Shown: piece after piece, positions 49,665 through 60,761 of the stretch
Position numbering within the stretch: position 1 is the stretch's first letter
How the letters are laid out: each line of letters begins with the position of its first letter
Assembly (NCBI RefSeq): GCF_900200035.1
Contig: NZ_FZTC01000034.1
Coordinates: 228,913-292,912, forward strand
Direction of reading: 5' to 3'
DNA length: 64,000 nt
Source of the DNA: Klebsiella grimontii
Lineage (GTDB): Bacteria; Pseudomonadota; Gammaproteobacteria; Enterobacterales; Enterobacteriaceae
Translations under genes and position numbers: made by a program
The notes under the pieces: model-generated
What the model saw: only the letters and a program-made list of their open reading frames with translations
Databases searched by the model: none
Told to the model about the DNA's origin: nothing

Positions 49665-50202
49665 TCTCTCCCTGTACCGCCTTTTCGACTTTAAACGGGT
49701 CGATTCCCCGCTTTTGCATCCGCCGGAAACGGATGATGTTCATACCGTTCATCAACAGGAAGCTGCCTTCAATCAGGGTGCCGCCGATCGAGCCCAGCCA
49801 GAAGTTGTGGATTACCCAGCAGGCGGTCGCGCACCACATGACGCAGCGGACGGTTAACCCCGAGCAGCGAAAGAGCGCCCAGGTGCTGGCCAGCGTGCCA
49901 ATAATCGGCAGCAGCTCCATAGCATGCTGCAGCTTCGCCAGCCCCAGTACCAGCGTGAGTACGATAAACAGGGCCATCACCCACATCCTGCGGGTACGCA
50001 TGGAGACCAGGGTGCGGACGGTATTCAGCTCGGCGCTCATTCCCGCCGGCCACGCGCCCATTAAAAAGAAATGCACGCCAATGGTGGCGCTATAGACAGC
50101 CAGCTGCAGCTTAAAGCGGCGCTCATCGCGGTTGAAAAAAGTCGTAATCCCGATCAGAAAGGCGATAACGCCGACGCCCTGGGCAAGCCAATACGCGGTC
50201 AT
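49648..50202 (-). CDS. ygjV: YgjV-family inner-membrane protein
   Basis: A 184-residue protein with about five membrane segments (MTAYWLAQGVGVIAFLIGIT at the start) of the YgjV/Imp-YgjV family, function unknown. Similar in length to E. coli YgjV (183) and in the same position between sstT and uxaA. The tail KRGIDPFKVEKAVQGETPSAR is basic and cytoplasmic; its final codons lie in a terminator hairpin. Confidence 0.92.
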   Translation of the reverse strand: MTAYWLAQGVGVIAFLIGITTFFNRDERRFKLQLAVYSATIGVHFFLMGAWPAGMSAELNTVRTLVSMRTRRMWVMALFIVLTLVLGLAKLQHAMELLPIIGTLASTWALFRCSGLTVRCVMWCATACWVIHNFWLGSIGGTLIEGSFLLMNGMNIIRFRRMQKRGIDPFKVEKAVQGETPSAR

Positions 50203-50296
50203 GAAAAGTCCTTATAAAACAAAACGGCGCATCATTATCTGAAACGCCGCTTTTAAAAACGAGTGTCACGCTATTACCTGTGCCTGTTTATCAGGT

Positions 50297-51784
50297 CTAC
50301 AACGTCACGCCGCTTTTAAATATCGCCAGCTCGCGGAAATCATTCCGCTCATTACAGGTCTGCTTACCGTTAGCGAAGTCCACAATGGTATCGACGAACT
50401 CCTCCAGCAGCTGCGGCATCGCTTTACCGTGAATCAGCTGACCGGCATCGAAGTCGATCCAGTGCTTTTTCTTCGCCGCCAGTTCGCTGTTGGTGGCAAT
50501 TTTCACCGTCGGAACGAAACCGCCGTATGGCGTGCCGCGTCCGGTGCTGAAGAGCACCATATGGCAGCCCGCGCCGGCTAGGGCGCTGGTCGCTACCGCA
50601 TCGTTGCCCGGCGCGCTCAGCAGGTTAAGGCCGTGCACTTTCAGCCGCTCGCCGTAGCGCAGGACGTCAACCACCTGGCTGGAGCCCGCTTTCTGCGTAC
50701 AGCCCAGCGACTTATCCTCAAGCGTAGTGATGCCGCCCGCTTTGTTGCCCGGCGATGGGTTCTCATAAATCGGCTGGTCATGAGCGATAAAGTACTGTTT
50801 GAAATCATTAACCATCGTCACCAGCTTGCCAAACGTCTCTTCATCGCGACAGTGGCTCATCAGCAGCTGTTCGGCGCCGAACATTTCCGGTACTTCGGTC
50901 AGCACGGTAGTACCGCCGTTAGCAATCAGGTAGTCCGAGAAACGGCCCAGCATCGGGTTAGCGGTGATGCCGGACAGACCGTCTGAACCGCCGCACTCGA
51001 GACCAAACTTCAGTTCGCTCAGCTTACCCGGCTCGCGCTTGTCATGGCGCATCACGTCATATAGCTGACGTAGATGCTCCAGCCCGGCTTCTACTTCATC
51101 ATCCTGGTGCTGACAGATCATAAAGTGAACGCGCTCAGGGTCGAATTCACCCAGCGTTTCGCGGAAGGCGTCGACCTGATTGTTTTCGCAGCCCAGACCG
51201 ACCACCAGTACCGCCCCGGCGTTCGGGTGACGCACCATGTTTTGCAGCATAGTGCGGGTGTTAATGTGATCGTCCCCGAGCTGCGAGCAGCCGTAGGTGT
51301 GGCTGAAAAGGTGAACGCCGTCGATACCTTCCGCGTCGTTGGTTTCCTTCAGAAAACGGTTCTGCATCTGGCGCGCCATGGCGTTGACGCAGCCGACGGT
51401 CGGCAGGATCCACAGCTCGTTGCGCACCCCGACTTCGCCGTTAGCGCGACGATAAATCTGGATGTCGCGATCCGCCGGCTGTACGGCGGGCTCGCTAAGA
51501 TCCGGTTGATAGCTATACGCGTCGAAATCGCTCAGGTTAGTACGCGTATTGTGGGAGTGAATATGTTCCCCCGGCGCAATATCCGCCAGCGCATGTCCTA
51601 TCGGCAGACCATACTTAATGACGTTGTCTCCTTTCGCAATCCCGCGCAGCGTAAACTTATGCCCGCGCGCAATATCCTGAGCCAACGTGACCGTATCGCC
51701 GTCAATGGTGACTACCGTGCCTGCCGCCATATCCGCCAACGCTACCGCGACGTTATCGTGCGAATGGATTTTAATGTATTGCAT
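50297..51784 (-). CDS. uxaA: Altronate dehydratase UxaA
   Basis: A 495-residue iron-dependent enzyme that converts D-altronate to 2-keto-3-deoxy-D-gluconate, third step of galacturonate use. The N-terminal SAF domain begins MQYIKIHSHDNVAVALADM; the catalytic part has SHTYGCSQLGDD, GLGCENNQVDA and LKFGLECGGSDGLSGITANP. Length equals E. coli UxaA. It lies 18 bp after uxaC in a uxaCA operon. Confidence 0.97.
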   Translation of the reverse strand: MQYIKIHSHDNVAVALADMAAGTVVTIDGDTVTLAQDIARGHKFTLRGIAKGDNVIKYGLPIGHALADIAPGEHIHSHNTRTNLSDFDAYSYQPDLSEPAVQPADRDIQIYRRANGEVGVRNELWILPTVGCVNAMARQMQNRFLKETNDAEGIDGVHLFSHTYGCSQLGDDHINTRTMLQNMVRHPNAGAVLVVGLGCENNQVDAFRETLGEFDPERVHFMICQHQDDEVEAGLEHLRQLYDVMRHDKREPGKLSELKFGLECGGSDGLSGITANPMLGRFSDYLIANGGTTVLTEVPEMFGAEQLLMSHCRDEETFGKLVTMVNDFKQYFIAHDQPIYENPSPGNKAGGITTLEDKSLGCTQKAGSSQVVDVLRYGERLKVHGLNLLSAPGNDAVATSALAGAGCHMVLFSTGRGTPYGGFVPTVKIATNSELAAKKKHWIDFDAGQLIHGKAMPQLLEEFVDTIVDFANGKQTCNERNDFRELAIFKSGVTL

Positions 51785-51802
51785 ATCAACCGACCTCTGG
51801 TC

Positions 51803-53697
<1,895 letters not shown>

Positions 53698-54999
53698 ATG
53701 CGTAAAATTAAAGGGTTACGTTGGTACATGATCGCGCTGGTGACGTTAGGCACCGTGCTGGGGTACCTGACGCGTAACACTGTGGCGGCAGCTGCGCCGA
53801 CTCTGATGGAAGAGTTACACATCTCCACCCAACAGTATTCCTATATCATCGCGGCCTATTCCGCTGCCTATACCGTTATGCAGCCCGTCGCCGGCTACGT
53901 GCTGGACGTGTTAGGCACTAAAATCGGCTATGCCTTCTTTGCTATCGCCTGGGCGGTGTTCTGCGGCTCTACGGCGCTGGCGGGAAGCTGGGGCGGACTG
54001 GCGCTGGCGCGCGGCGCGGTGGGTGCCGCCGAAGCGGCCATGATCCCTGCGGGTCTGAAAGCCAGCTCCGAATGGTTCCCGGCAAAAGAGCGTTCTATCG
54101 CCGTGGGTTACTTCAACGTCGGCTCCTCCATCGGCGCCATGATTGCCCCGCCGCTGGTGGTTTGGGCTATCGTGATGCACAGCTGGCAGATGGCGTTTAT
54201 CATCTCCGGCGTTCTGAGCTTTGCCTGGGCGATGGCGTGGCTGGTTTTCTACAAACACCCGCGCGATCAGAAAAAATTAACGGAAGAAGAACGCAACTAT
54301 ATTATCGGTGGCCAGGAATCCCATCATCAGACCAACAACGGTAAGAAAATGTCTCCGTGGCAGATTCTGCGCAACCGTCAGTTCTGGGGTATCGCCCTGC
54401 CGCGTTTCCTTGCCGAGCCGGCGTGGGGGACCTTCAACGCCTGGATCCCGCTATTCATGTTTAAAGTCTACGGCTTTAACCTGAAAGAGATTGCGATGTT
54501 TGCGTGGATGCCGATGCTGTTTGCCGACCTCGGCTGCATCGTTGGGGGCTATCTGCCGCCGCTGTTCCAGCGCTGGTTTGGCGTTAACCTGATCGTTTCG
54601 CGTAAAATGGTGGTGACCATGGGCGCGCTGCTGATGATTGGCCCAGGGATGATCGGTCTGTTCACCAGCCCGTTTGTCGCCATCGCCCTGCTGTGCGTCG
54701 GCGGCTTTGCTCACCAGGCGCTGTCCGGCGCGTTAATTACCCTCTCTTCCGACGTATTTGGGCGTAACGAAGTGGCGACGGCGAACGGCATGACCGGCAT
54801 GGCCGCATGGCTGGCGAGCACTATGTTCGCCCTGGTGGTCGGCGCGCTGGCGGATACAATCGGCTTTAGCCCGCTGTTCGCCGTGCTGGCGGTTTTCGAT
54901 GTGCTGGGCGCCGTAGTTATCTGGACGGTGCTGAAAAATAAATCAGCGGATGACGACAGTACGCCGCTGGAAACGAGTAAACCCGCCACGCAAAGCTAA
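53698..54999 (+). CDS. exuT: Hexuronate transporter ExuT
   Basis: A 433-residue major facilitator of the anion:cation symporter group with 12 membrane segments, importing galacturonate and glucuronate. It begins MRKIKGLRWYMIALVTLGTVLGY and carries the MFS loop GYVLDVLGTKIGYAFF and the family SSEWFPAKERSIAVGYFNVG near residue 122. ATG 53698 matches E. coli ExuT; an upstream in-frame GTG has no ribosome site. It is followed by an intrinsic terminator and exuR. Confidence 0.97.
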   Translation: MRKIKGLRWYMIALVTLGTVLGYLTRNTVAAAAPTLMEELHISTQQYSYIIAAYSAAYTVMQPVAGYVLDVLGTKIGYAFFAIAWAVFCGSTALAGSWGGLALARGAVGAAEAAMIPAGLKASSEWFPAKERSIAVGYFNVGSSIGAMIAPPLVVWAIVMHSWQMAFIISGVLSFAWAMAWLVFYKHPRDQKKLTEEERNYIIGGQESHHQTNNGKKMSPWQILRNRQFWGIALPRFLAEPAWGTFNAWIPLFMFKVYGFNLKEIAMFAWMPMLFADLGCIVGGYLPPLFQRWFGVNLIVSRKMVVTMGALLMIGPGMIGLFTSPFVAIALLCVGGFAHQALSGALITLSSDVFGRNEVATANGMTGMAAWLASTMFALVVGALADTIGFSPLFAVLAVFDVLGAVVIWTVLKNKSADDDSTPLETSKPATQS

Positions 55000-55023
55000 A
55001 CGCAGGCGAGTTGCCCCCATCCG

Positions 55024-55050
55024 AAGCCGCCTTGATACAGGCGGCTTTTT
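55024..55050 (+). terminator. Intrinsic terminator after exuT
   Basis: AAGCCGCC (55024-55031) pairs with GGCGGCTT (55040-55047) and is followed by TTTCGTCTG with TTTTT at 55046-55050. It separates exuT from the independently transcribed exuR. Confidence 0.85.
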
Positions 55051-55082
55051 CGTCTGTTTTTATGGTGAGAAGCGCGTAAAAG

Positions 55083-55093
55083 TGGTATAACAA
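55083..55093. promoter_or_regulatory. ExuR-like site before exuR
   Basis: TGGTATAACAA shares 9 of 11 positions with TTGTATGACAA, the core of the dyad in the uxaC-exuT spacer, and lies 34 bp before the exuR ATG. Autoregulation by ExuR would explain it. Confidence 0.4.
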
Positions 55094-55126
55094 ATCCAAT
55101 ATTGTCGCCATCTCCCGGGAGCGAAT

Positions 55127-55903
55127 ATGGAAATCACTGAATCGCGTCGTCTGTATCAGCAGCTTGCCGCTGAGCTTAAGTCGCGCATTGAACAAGGCGT
55201 CTACCTTGTGGGCGATAAGCTACCCGCAGAGCGGTTTATCGCTGACGAAAAAAGCGTGAGTCGTACCGTGGTTCGCGAAGCCATCATTATGCTGGAAGTT
55301 GAAGGCTACGTTGAGGTTCGCAAAGGCTCCGGCATCCACGTCATCTCCAATCATCCAAAACATCAGCAAATTGCCGATGAATCGCTGGAATTCGCCAATT
55401 ATGGTCCTTTTGAGCTGTTGCAGGCCCGCCAGCTGATAGAAAGCAATATTGCCGAATTCGCGGCGACTCAGGTGACCAAGCAGGACATCATGAAGCTGAT
55501 GGAGATCCAGGAAAATGCGCGTAAAGAGAAGTGCTTTCGCGATTCCGAATGGGATCTTCAGTTCCATGTCCAGGTGGCGCTGGCGACGCAAAACACCGCG
55601 TTAGCCGCCATCGTAGAAAAAATGTGGACCCAGCGCGTGCATAACCCGTACTGGAAAAAACTGCACGACCATATCGACTCGCGTACCGTCGATAACTGGT
55701 GCGACGATCATGACCAAATTCTTAAGGCGCTGATTCGCAAAGATCCGCATGCGGCGAAGCTGGCCATGTGGCAGCATCTGGAAAATACCAAGCTGATGTT
55801 GTTCAACGAAACCAGCGATGACTTTGAATTTAACGCCGATCGCTACCTGTTTGCCGATAATCCGGTGGTTCACCTCGATACGGCCGCCAACGGCGTAAAA
55901 TAG
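55127..55903 (+). CDS. exuR: Transcriptional repressor of hexuronate genes, ExuR
   Basis: A 258-residue GntR-family (FadR/FCD subclass) repressor. The winged helix at residues 1-75 has [20 protein letters not shown] then [20 protein letters not shown]. The helical FCD effector domain shows [17 protein letters not shown] and the metal-site region [13 protein letters not shown]. It represses uxaCA and exuT until tagaturonate or fructuronate binds. CTCCCGGGAGCGAAT precedes the ATG, with its own promoter after the exuT terminator. Confidence 0.96.
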   Translation: MEITESRRLYQQLAAELKSRIEQGVYLVGDKLPAERFIADEKSVSRTVVREAIIMLEVEGYVEVRKGSGIHVISNHPKHQQIADESLEFANYGPFELLQARQLIESNIAEFAATQVTKQDIMKLMEIQENARKEKCFRDSEWDLQFHVQVALATQNTALAAIVEKMWTQRVHNPYWKKLHDHIDSRTVDNWCDDHDQILKALIRKDPHAAKLAMWQHLENTKLMLFNETSDDFEFNADRYLFADNPVVHLDTAANGVK

Positions 55904-56241
55904 ACGCTTATCCCCATACCGGGCAGCGATTCCTTCACTGCCCGCAACGCCCTCAGGGTAAGCAAAGCATATATAGTGTCAGCCTGTGTAAATACACTCG
56001 CCACCCTCCTTCGCAATCAGCAAAATCAGAATGCAACAAACTGCAATTTCTCTGACGTAAAGTCAGCGGGTTTGTTACAATTAGATGCATTTTGTCGTTC
56101 TGAGAGTTAGCTTTGGCTTACTTCACTTTTAAACAGGGAACCGTTCAGAGCGCAGCAGCGACCCTAATCTAATAAAAAGCTATGTCGCCGTGCATATACC
56201 GCGTTCAGACGTGCCGTTAACCGATGTACCAGGAATCGTGA
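55904..56241. other. exuR-yqjA spacer (338 bp without genes)
   Basis: CGGGCAG (55919-55925) and CTGCCCG (55937-55943) form a hairpin soon after exuR that can end its transcript. The rest is AT-rich from about 55970 on and should carry the yqjA promoter. E. coli yqjA-mzrA belongs to the Cpx regulon, but I could not find a convincing pair of CpxR boxes here. Confidence 0.4.
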
Positions 56242-56904
56242 ATGGAACTATTAACCCAATTATTGAATGCCTTGTGGGCTCAGGATTACGAAACTCTCGC
56301 TAATCCATCCATGATTGGCATGTTGTACTTTGTCTTATTTATGATTTTGTTCCTTGAGAACGGTTTACTGCCTGCCGCCTTTTTGCCCGGCGATAGCCTG
56401 CTGGTGCTGGTCGGCGTCCTGATTGCTAAAGGCGCGATGGGCTTTCCGGAAACGCTGCTGCTGCTTACCGCTGCGGCAAGTCTCGGCTGCTGGCTAAGCT
56501 ATATTCAGGGCCGCTGGCTGGGTAATACGCGAATCGTACAAAACTGGCTATCGCACCTTCCCTCACACTACCACCAGCGCGCGCATCATCTGTTCCATAA
56601 GCACGGGCTTTCCGCGCTGCTGATTGGCCGCTTTATCGCCTTCGTTCGTACGCTGCTGCCGACCATCGCCGGGCTATCCGGCCTGAGCAGCGCACGCTTC
56701 CAGTTTTTTAACTGGATGAGCGGTCTGCTGTGGGTCCTGATTCTGACCTCCCTGGGGTACCTGCTGGGAAAAACACCGGTATTCCTGAAGTATGAAGATC
56801 AGCTGATGTCCTGCCTGATGCTGCTGCCCGTCGCGCTGCTGGTATTTGGCCTGATTGGTTCGCTGATTGTCCTGTGGAAGAAAAAATACAGAAGCCGGGG
56901 CTAA
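56242..56904 (+). CDS. yqjA: DedA-family membrane protein YqjA
   Basis: A 220-residue inner-membrane protein of the DedA family (proton-dependent transport, osmotic and alkaline tolerance; undecaprenyl phosphate translocation has been proposed for relatives). Conserved features are [20 protein letters not shown] near residue 34, with an acidic residue, and [20 protein letters not shown] near residue 134, with the two key Arg. Length equals E. coli YqjA. It is followed by mzrA after only 2 bp. Confidence 0.96.
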   Translation: MELLTQLLNALWAQDYETLANPSMIGMLYFVLFMILFLENGLLPAAFLPGDSLLVLVGVLIAKGAMGFPETLLLLTAAASLGCWLSYIQGRWLGNTRIVQNWLSHLPSHYHQRAHHLFHKHGLSALLIGRFIAFVRTLLPTIAGLSGLSSARFQFFNWMSGLLWVLILTSLGYLLGKTPVFLKYEDQLMSCLMLLPVALLVFGLIGSLIVLWKKKYRSRG

Positions 56905-56906
56905 CA

Positions 56907-57290
56907 ATGGCGATGCAACGATCCTCTCTGCGTCAGATAAGCTGGGTGCTGGGCGGTTCGCTACTCCTGTGCGGCCTGTTCTGGCTCTGGCTCACCGTGC
57001 AACAGCAGGAGTCGACCCTGGCTATTCGTCCCGTCAGCCAGGGTATCAGCATGCCGGACGGGTTTTCCGTCTGGCATCATCTCGACGCTAACGGCATCCG
57101 CTTTAAAAGCATTACGCCGCAGAATGACGGCTTGATCATCAAGTTTGACTCCAGCGCTCAGGGCGCCGCGGCAAAAGAAGTTTTGGGCCGCGCCCTGCCG
57201 CATGGCTATATTATCGCTTTACTGGAAGATGATGATTCGCCTACCGCCTGGATTTCGCGCCTGCGCGATACCCCGCACAGATTCGGATAA
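56907..57290 (+). CDS. mzrA: EnvZ/OmpR modulator MzrA
   Basis: A 127-residue inner-membrane protein with one N-terminal membrane segment (SWVLGGSLLLCGLFWLWLTV, residues 11-30) and a periplasmic domain that in E. coli binds EnvZ and links Cpx to EnvZ/OmpR signalling. The ESTLAIRPVSQGISMPDGFS block and the C-terminal RLRDTPHRFG match YqjB/MzrA. ATG 56907 gives the E. coli length. It forms an operon with yqjA. Confidence 0.93.
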   Translation: MAMQRSSLRQISWVLGGSLLLCGLFWLWLTVQQQESTLAIRPVSQGISMPDGFSVWHHLDANGIRFKSITPQNDGLIIKFDSSAQGAAAKEVLGRALPHGYIIALLEDDDSPTAWISRLRDTPHRFG

Positions 57291-57440
57291 TGCACGAAAA
57301 TTCCGAATATTTTCACCCTGTTTGGTGATTTCCCGTTTTACTTACTATCATTAAGTCTGCGGGAGTCACCAGGCTCACGTTAATCAACTGGATAGGGTAT
57401 ATCCTTCAGATATTCCCTCACACAATGGAAGGTCGTATCC

Positions 57441-57809
57441 ATGAAACACCGCATTGCTTTGATCCTGGTTCTGTCTTCACTGAGCGCCAGCGCCTTTGCC
57501 ATCTCCCCTTGTCAGGAAAAAGAACAAGATATTCAGCGGGAGATAAGCTACGCCGAAAAACATCATAACCAGCACCGTATTGATGGTCTGAAACGGGCGC
57601 TTAGCGAAGTGCAGGCAAACTGTAGCGACAGCCAGCTCAAAGCCGATCACCAGAAAAAAATCGCCAAACAGCAGGCAGAAATAAGCGAACGCCAGAATGA
57701 CCTGCGCGAAGCCGAACAGAAAGGCGATGCTGATAAAATCAGCAAGCGTCAACGTAAACTTGATGAAGCGCAGCAAGAGCTGAAAGCGCTACAGTCTCGC
57801 GAGTACTAA
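57441..57809 (+). CDS. yqjC: DUF1090 periplasmic protein YqjC
   Basis: A 122-residue secreted protein. MKHRIALILVLSSLSASAFA is a signal peptide (cleavage after about residue 20). The mature part is highly charged and helical, with a long coiled-coil stretch (KKIAKQQAEISERQNDLREA, residues 72-91) and two Cys (SPCQEKE and ANCSDS). Function is unknown. It starts the yqjCDEK stress-related group, which in E. coli responds to stationary phase. Confidence 0.94.
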   Translation: MKHRIALILVLSSLSASAFAISPCQEKEQDIQREISYAEKHHNQHRIDGLKRALSEVQANCSDSQLKADHQKKIAKQQAEISERQNDLREAEQKGDADKISKRQRKLDEAQQELKALQSREY

Positions 57810-57855
57810 TCGATTAAGCAAGACCAATATGGACCACTTTCACAGGAGATAAAAC

Positions 57856-58161
57856 ATGGCTAAAGATAACGTTGCAGAAGACCTGCGTGCGGAACTGAAA
57901 ACGCTGGCTGATACCCTGGAAGAAGTGCTGAACTCCTCCACGGATAAGTCGAAAGAAGAGATTGGTAAACTGCGTAGTAAAGCCGAAAGCGCGCTGAAAG
58001 AGAGCCGCGTTCGCCTGGGTGAAACCAGCGACGCCATTGTGAAGCAAACGCGCGAAACCGCTGCGCGTGCGGATGAATACGTCCGTGAAAACCCGTGGAC
58101 CGGCGTAGGAATTGGTGCTGCCGTCGGGCTGGTGCTGGGTGTCCTGCTGACGCGTCGTTGA
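57856..58161 (+). CDS. yqjD: ElaB/YqjD/DUF883 ribosome-associated membrane-anchored protein YqjD
   Basis: A 101-residue protein with a charged helical N-terminal part (VAEDLRAELKTLADTLEEVL and following) and a C-terminal membrane segment [20 protein letters not shown]. The basic RR at the very end (LLTRR) follows the positive-inside rule. E. coli YqjD binds 70S ribosomes in stationary phase and anchors them to the inner membrane. AGGAGATAAAAC precedes the ATG. Confidence 0.96.
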   Translation: MAKDNVAEDLRAELKTLADTLEEVLNSSTDKSKEEIGKLRSKAESALKESRVRLGETSDAIVKQTRETAARADEYVRENPWTGVGIGAAVGLVLGVLLTRR

Positions 58162-58163
58162 TT

Positions 58164-58562
58164 ATGGCGAATTCTCAAAGCACGCAAGGGCCGGGGCAAA
58201 GCGTTTTCGGCATTGGCCAGCGGATAGTCACCCTGCTGGTCGAAATGGTCGAAACGCGTCTGCGCCTCGTCGTCGTGGAGCTGGAAGAGGAGAAAGCCAA
58301 TCTCTTCCAGCTATTCCTGATGCTCGGGCTGACGCTGCTGTTCGCCGCGTTCGGCCTGATGAGCCTGTTAGTCCTCATCATCTGGGCCGTCGATGCGCAA
58401 TATCGGTTAAACGTGATGATCGCCACCACCGTGATTCTGCTGCTGGCGGCGCTCATTGGCGGGATCTGGACGTTACGCAAAGCGCGTCGTTCGACGTTCC
58501 TGCGCCTGACGCGCCAGGAGCTGGCTAATGACCGGGCATTGCTGGAGGATGACAAGTCATGA
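58164..58562 (+). CDS. yqjE: Phage holin family/DUF1469 membrane protein YqjE
   Basis: A 132-residue inner-membrane protein with two membrane segments near residues 46-75 and 80-105, preceded by an amphipathic part (GQRIVTLLVEMVETRLRLVV). It matches E. coli YqjE (134 residues). Function is unknown; relatives are often next to YqjD. ATG 58164 lies 2 bp after the yqjD stop codon, so translation is probably coupled. It overlaps yqjK by 4 bp. Confidence 0.94.
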   Translation: MANSQSTQGPGQSVFGIGQRIVTLLVEMVETRLRLVVVELEEEKANLFQLFLMLGLTLLFAAFGLMSLLVLIIWAVDAQYRLNVMIATTVILLLAALIGGIWTLRKARRSTFLRLTRQELANDRALLEDDKS

Positions 58563-58858
58563 GCCGCGACCAGCAGGAACGCGAACGGCAAAAGGCGCTT
58601 TTGCTACGTCAAATCCAACAGCAGCGGCTGGATCTCAACGCCAGCCGCCGCCGCTGGCTTGAGGCGACCGCGCCAATCGACCGTGGCTGGAACACCCTGC
58701 TCAACCTGCGTTCATGGGCAATGGTCGGCAGCGGCCTCGTCGCGGTATGGTCCGTTCGCCATCCGCGCTTTTTGCTCCGCTGGACAAAACGCAGCCTCGG
58801 TATCTGGAGCACCTGGCGTATGGCCCGCAAGCTGTTGCAGCAGACCGCATCGCGCTAA
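58559..58858 (+). CDS. yqjK: YqjK-like family protein
   Basis: A 99-residue basic protein, mostly helical, with many Arg and Gln in residues 1-35 (RDQQERERQKALLLRQIQQQ) and a short hydrophobic stretch (LRSWAMVGSGLVAVWSV, residues 51-67). It matches the YqjK family in position and size; function is unknown. It overlaps yqjE by 4 bp (ATGA) and ends the group. Confidence 0.92.
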   Translation: MSRDQQERERQKALLLRQIQQQRLDLNASRRRWLEATAPIDRGWNTLLNLRSWAMVGSGLVAVWSVRHPRFLLRWTKRSLGIWSTWRMARKLLQQTASR

Positions 58859-59181
58859 GGCTGATTTCTCACGTCTGGGTTATGTCAGCCGGGTCAGGCG
58901 CCAGCCGCCGCCCGGCATCAATATCGTCGTACTGTCCCATCAGATTTGCCCTTCTGCTCGCCGCCCTAATCACTCTCCCGCTGCGCCGCTATATCACCCT
59001 TTCTATTCATTTCGTTTATCAATAATTGCTCAGAAACTTTGAAAAAGAACTACAGTTTTCCTTGCTAACAATCACATCTCATCCTCGCTAATATCCTCTC
59101 CATCGACAGCAAGCCCGCGTAACTACGCAGGATTGCACCAAAAAACGAAATCGCCGCCCTTTGGGTTTCCTGGAGTTAGAA
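58859..59181. other. yqjK-yqjF spacer (323 bp without genes)
   Basis: No gene or strong hairpin is seen. The segment 58990-59095 is AT-rich and probably contains the yqjF promoter, which in E. coli is activated by YhaJ. CCTGGAGTTAGAA before 59182 is the yqjF ribosome site. Confidence 0.4.
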
Positions 59182-59574
59182 ATGAAAAAATTAGAAGATG
59201 TTGGTGTATTGGTAGCGCGCATTCTGATGCCCATTCTGTTCATTACCGCAGGTTGGGGAAAAATTACCGGGTATGCGGGTACACAACAATATATGGAAGC
59301 CATGGGGGTCCCTGGGTTTATGCTGCCTCTGGTTATCCTGCTTGAGTTCGGCGGCGGTCTGGCAATCCTGTTCGGTTTCCTGACCCGTACCACCGCGCTG
59401 TTCACCGCGGGCTTCACCGTACTGACCGCGTTTCTGTTCCACAGCAACTTTGCTGAGGGCGTGAACTCGCTGATGTTCATGAAGAACCTGAGCATCGCAG
59501 GCGGCTTCCTGCTGCTGGCTATCACCGGTCCAGGCGCGTTTAGTATTGACCGCGTCCTGAATAAAAAGTGGTAA
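59182..59574 (+). CDS. yqjF: DoxX-family inner-membrane protein YqjF
   Basis: A 130-residue protein with four membrane segments, beginning MKKLEDVGVLVARILMPILF and containing the DoxX motif TAGWGKITGYAGTQQYMEA near residue 22 and LLEFGGGLAILFGFLTR. It is nearly identical to E. coli YqjF. The exact reaction is unknown; the E. coli promoter is known from sensors for dinitrotoluene breakdown products and needs YhaJ, encoded nearby. ATG 59182 follows TGGAGTT. Confidence 0.96.
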   Translation: MKKLEDVGVLVARILMPILFITAGWGKITGYAGTQQYMEAMGVPGFMLPLVILLEFGGGLAILFGFLTRTTALFTAGFTVLTAFLFHSNFAEGVNSLMFMKNLSIAGGFLLLAITGPGAFSIDRVLNKKW

Positions 59575-59600
59575 GCACACTATACTGAGTGAAAATCTAA

Positions 59601-59628
59601 AAAAGCGAGGGGATATCTCCTCGCTTTT
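59601..59628 (+). terminator. Intrinsic terminator between yqjF and yqjG
   Basis: AAAAGCGAGG (59601-59610) pairs with CCTCGCTTTT (59619-59628) around an 8-base loop. The T-run closes the stem, and the hairpin precedes the yqjG ribosome site GAAGGAGGC. Confidence 0.8.
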
Positions 59629-59648
59629 GCTATCTGAAGGAGGCAACA

Positions 59649-60635
59649 ATGGGACAATTAGTTGACGGCGTCTGGCACGATACCTGGTATGACACCAAAT
59701 CCACCGGGGGGCGATTCAAGCGTTCTGTTTCCGCCTTCCGCAACTGGCTAACCGCCGATGGCGCGCCGGGCCCAAGCGGCCAAGCCGGATTCGCTGCGGA
59801 AAAAGACCGTTACCATCTGTACGTTTCTCTTGCCTGTCCATGGGCGCATCGCACCTTGATTCTGCGCAGCCTGAAAGGGCTTGAGCCGTTTATTTCCGTC
59901 TCCGTGGTCAACCCCCTGATGTTTGAAAACGGCTGGACTTTCGACGATAGCTTCCCGGCAGCCACGGGCGATACCCTCTACCAGCACGAATTTCTCTATC
60001 AGCTCTATCTGCATGCCGATCCGCACTACAGCGGGCGCGTTACGGTGCCGGTATTGTGGGACAAGAAGCAGCAAACCATTGTCAGCAATGAGTCGGCGGA
60101 AATCATCCGCATGTTGAATACCGCCTTTGACGGACTGGGCGCCCGCGCAGGAGATTACTACCCGCCGGCGCTGCGCGCGCAAATTGATGAGCTGAACGGC
60201 TGGATCTATGACAACGTCAACAACGGGGTCTATAAAGCCGGATTCGCCACCAGCCAGCAGGCCTATGACGAAGCGGTCGATGGGGTATTTACCTCGCTGG
60301 AACGTCTGGAGCAAATCCTCGGCCAACACCGCTTCCTGACCGGTAATCAGCTGACGGAGGCTGATATTCGTCTGTGGACCACCCTGGTTCGTTTCGACCC
60401 GGTGTATGTGACCCACTTTAAATGCGACAAACGCCGCATCAGCGATTATCTCAATCTTTACGGTTTCCTGCGCGACATCTACCAGATGCCGGGCGTCGCG
60501 GAAACGGTGGACTTCGCCCATATTCGCAACCATTACTACCGAAGCCATAAGACGATCAACCCGACCGGGATCATCTCCGTCGGCCCGCAGCAGGATCTTA
60601 ACGAGCCGCACGGCCGCGATCTTCTCTTCCGCTAA
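59649..60635 (+). CDS. yqjG: Glutathionyl-hydroquinone reductase YqjG
   Basis: A 328-residue Xi-class glutathione transferase that reduces glutathionyl-hydroquinones to hydroquinones, keeping quinone pools clean. The catalytic Cys63 sits in SLACPWAHRTLI as in E. coli YqjG; SNESAEIIRMLN contacts glutathione, and the C-terminal helical domain carries LTEADIRLWTTLVRFDPVY. Length equals the E. coli protein. GGAGGCAACA before the ATG is strong. Confidence 0.97.
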   Translation: MGQLVDGVWHDTWYDTKSTGGRFKRSVSAFRNWLTADGAPGPSGQAGFAAEKDRYHLYVSLACPWAHRTLILRSLKGLEPFISVSVVNPLMFENGWTFDDSFPAATGDTLYQHEFLYQLYLHADPHYSGRVTVPVLWDKKQQTIVSNESAEIIRMLNTAFDGLGARAGDYYPPALRAQIDELNGWIYDNVNNGVYKAGFATSQQAYDEAVDGVFTSLERLEQILGQHRFLTGNQLTEADIRLWTTLVRFDPVYVTHFKCDKRRISDYLNLYGFLRDIYQMPGVAETVDFAHIRNHYYRSHKTINPTGIISVGPQQDLNEPHGRDLLFR

Positions 60636-60761
60636 GCGATTGGGCGCGATTTACCGCGCCCAATAATTCACAAAACAAATATTTACCGCCATTTCATTCA
60701 CGTCTATTCTTATTTCGATCGCTTTAAAAACAAGTGATTGACGGTTAATCGAGGCGTAGAA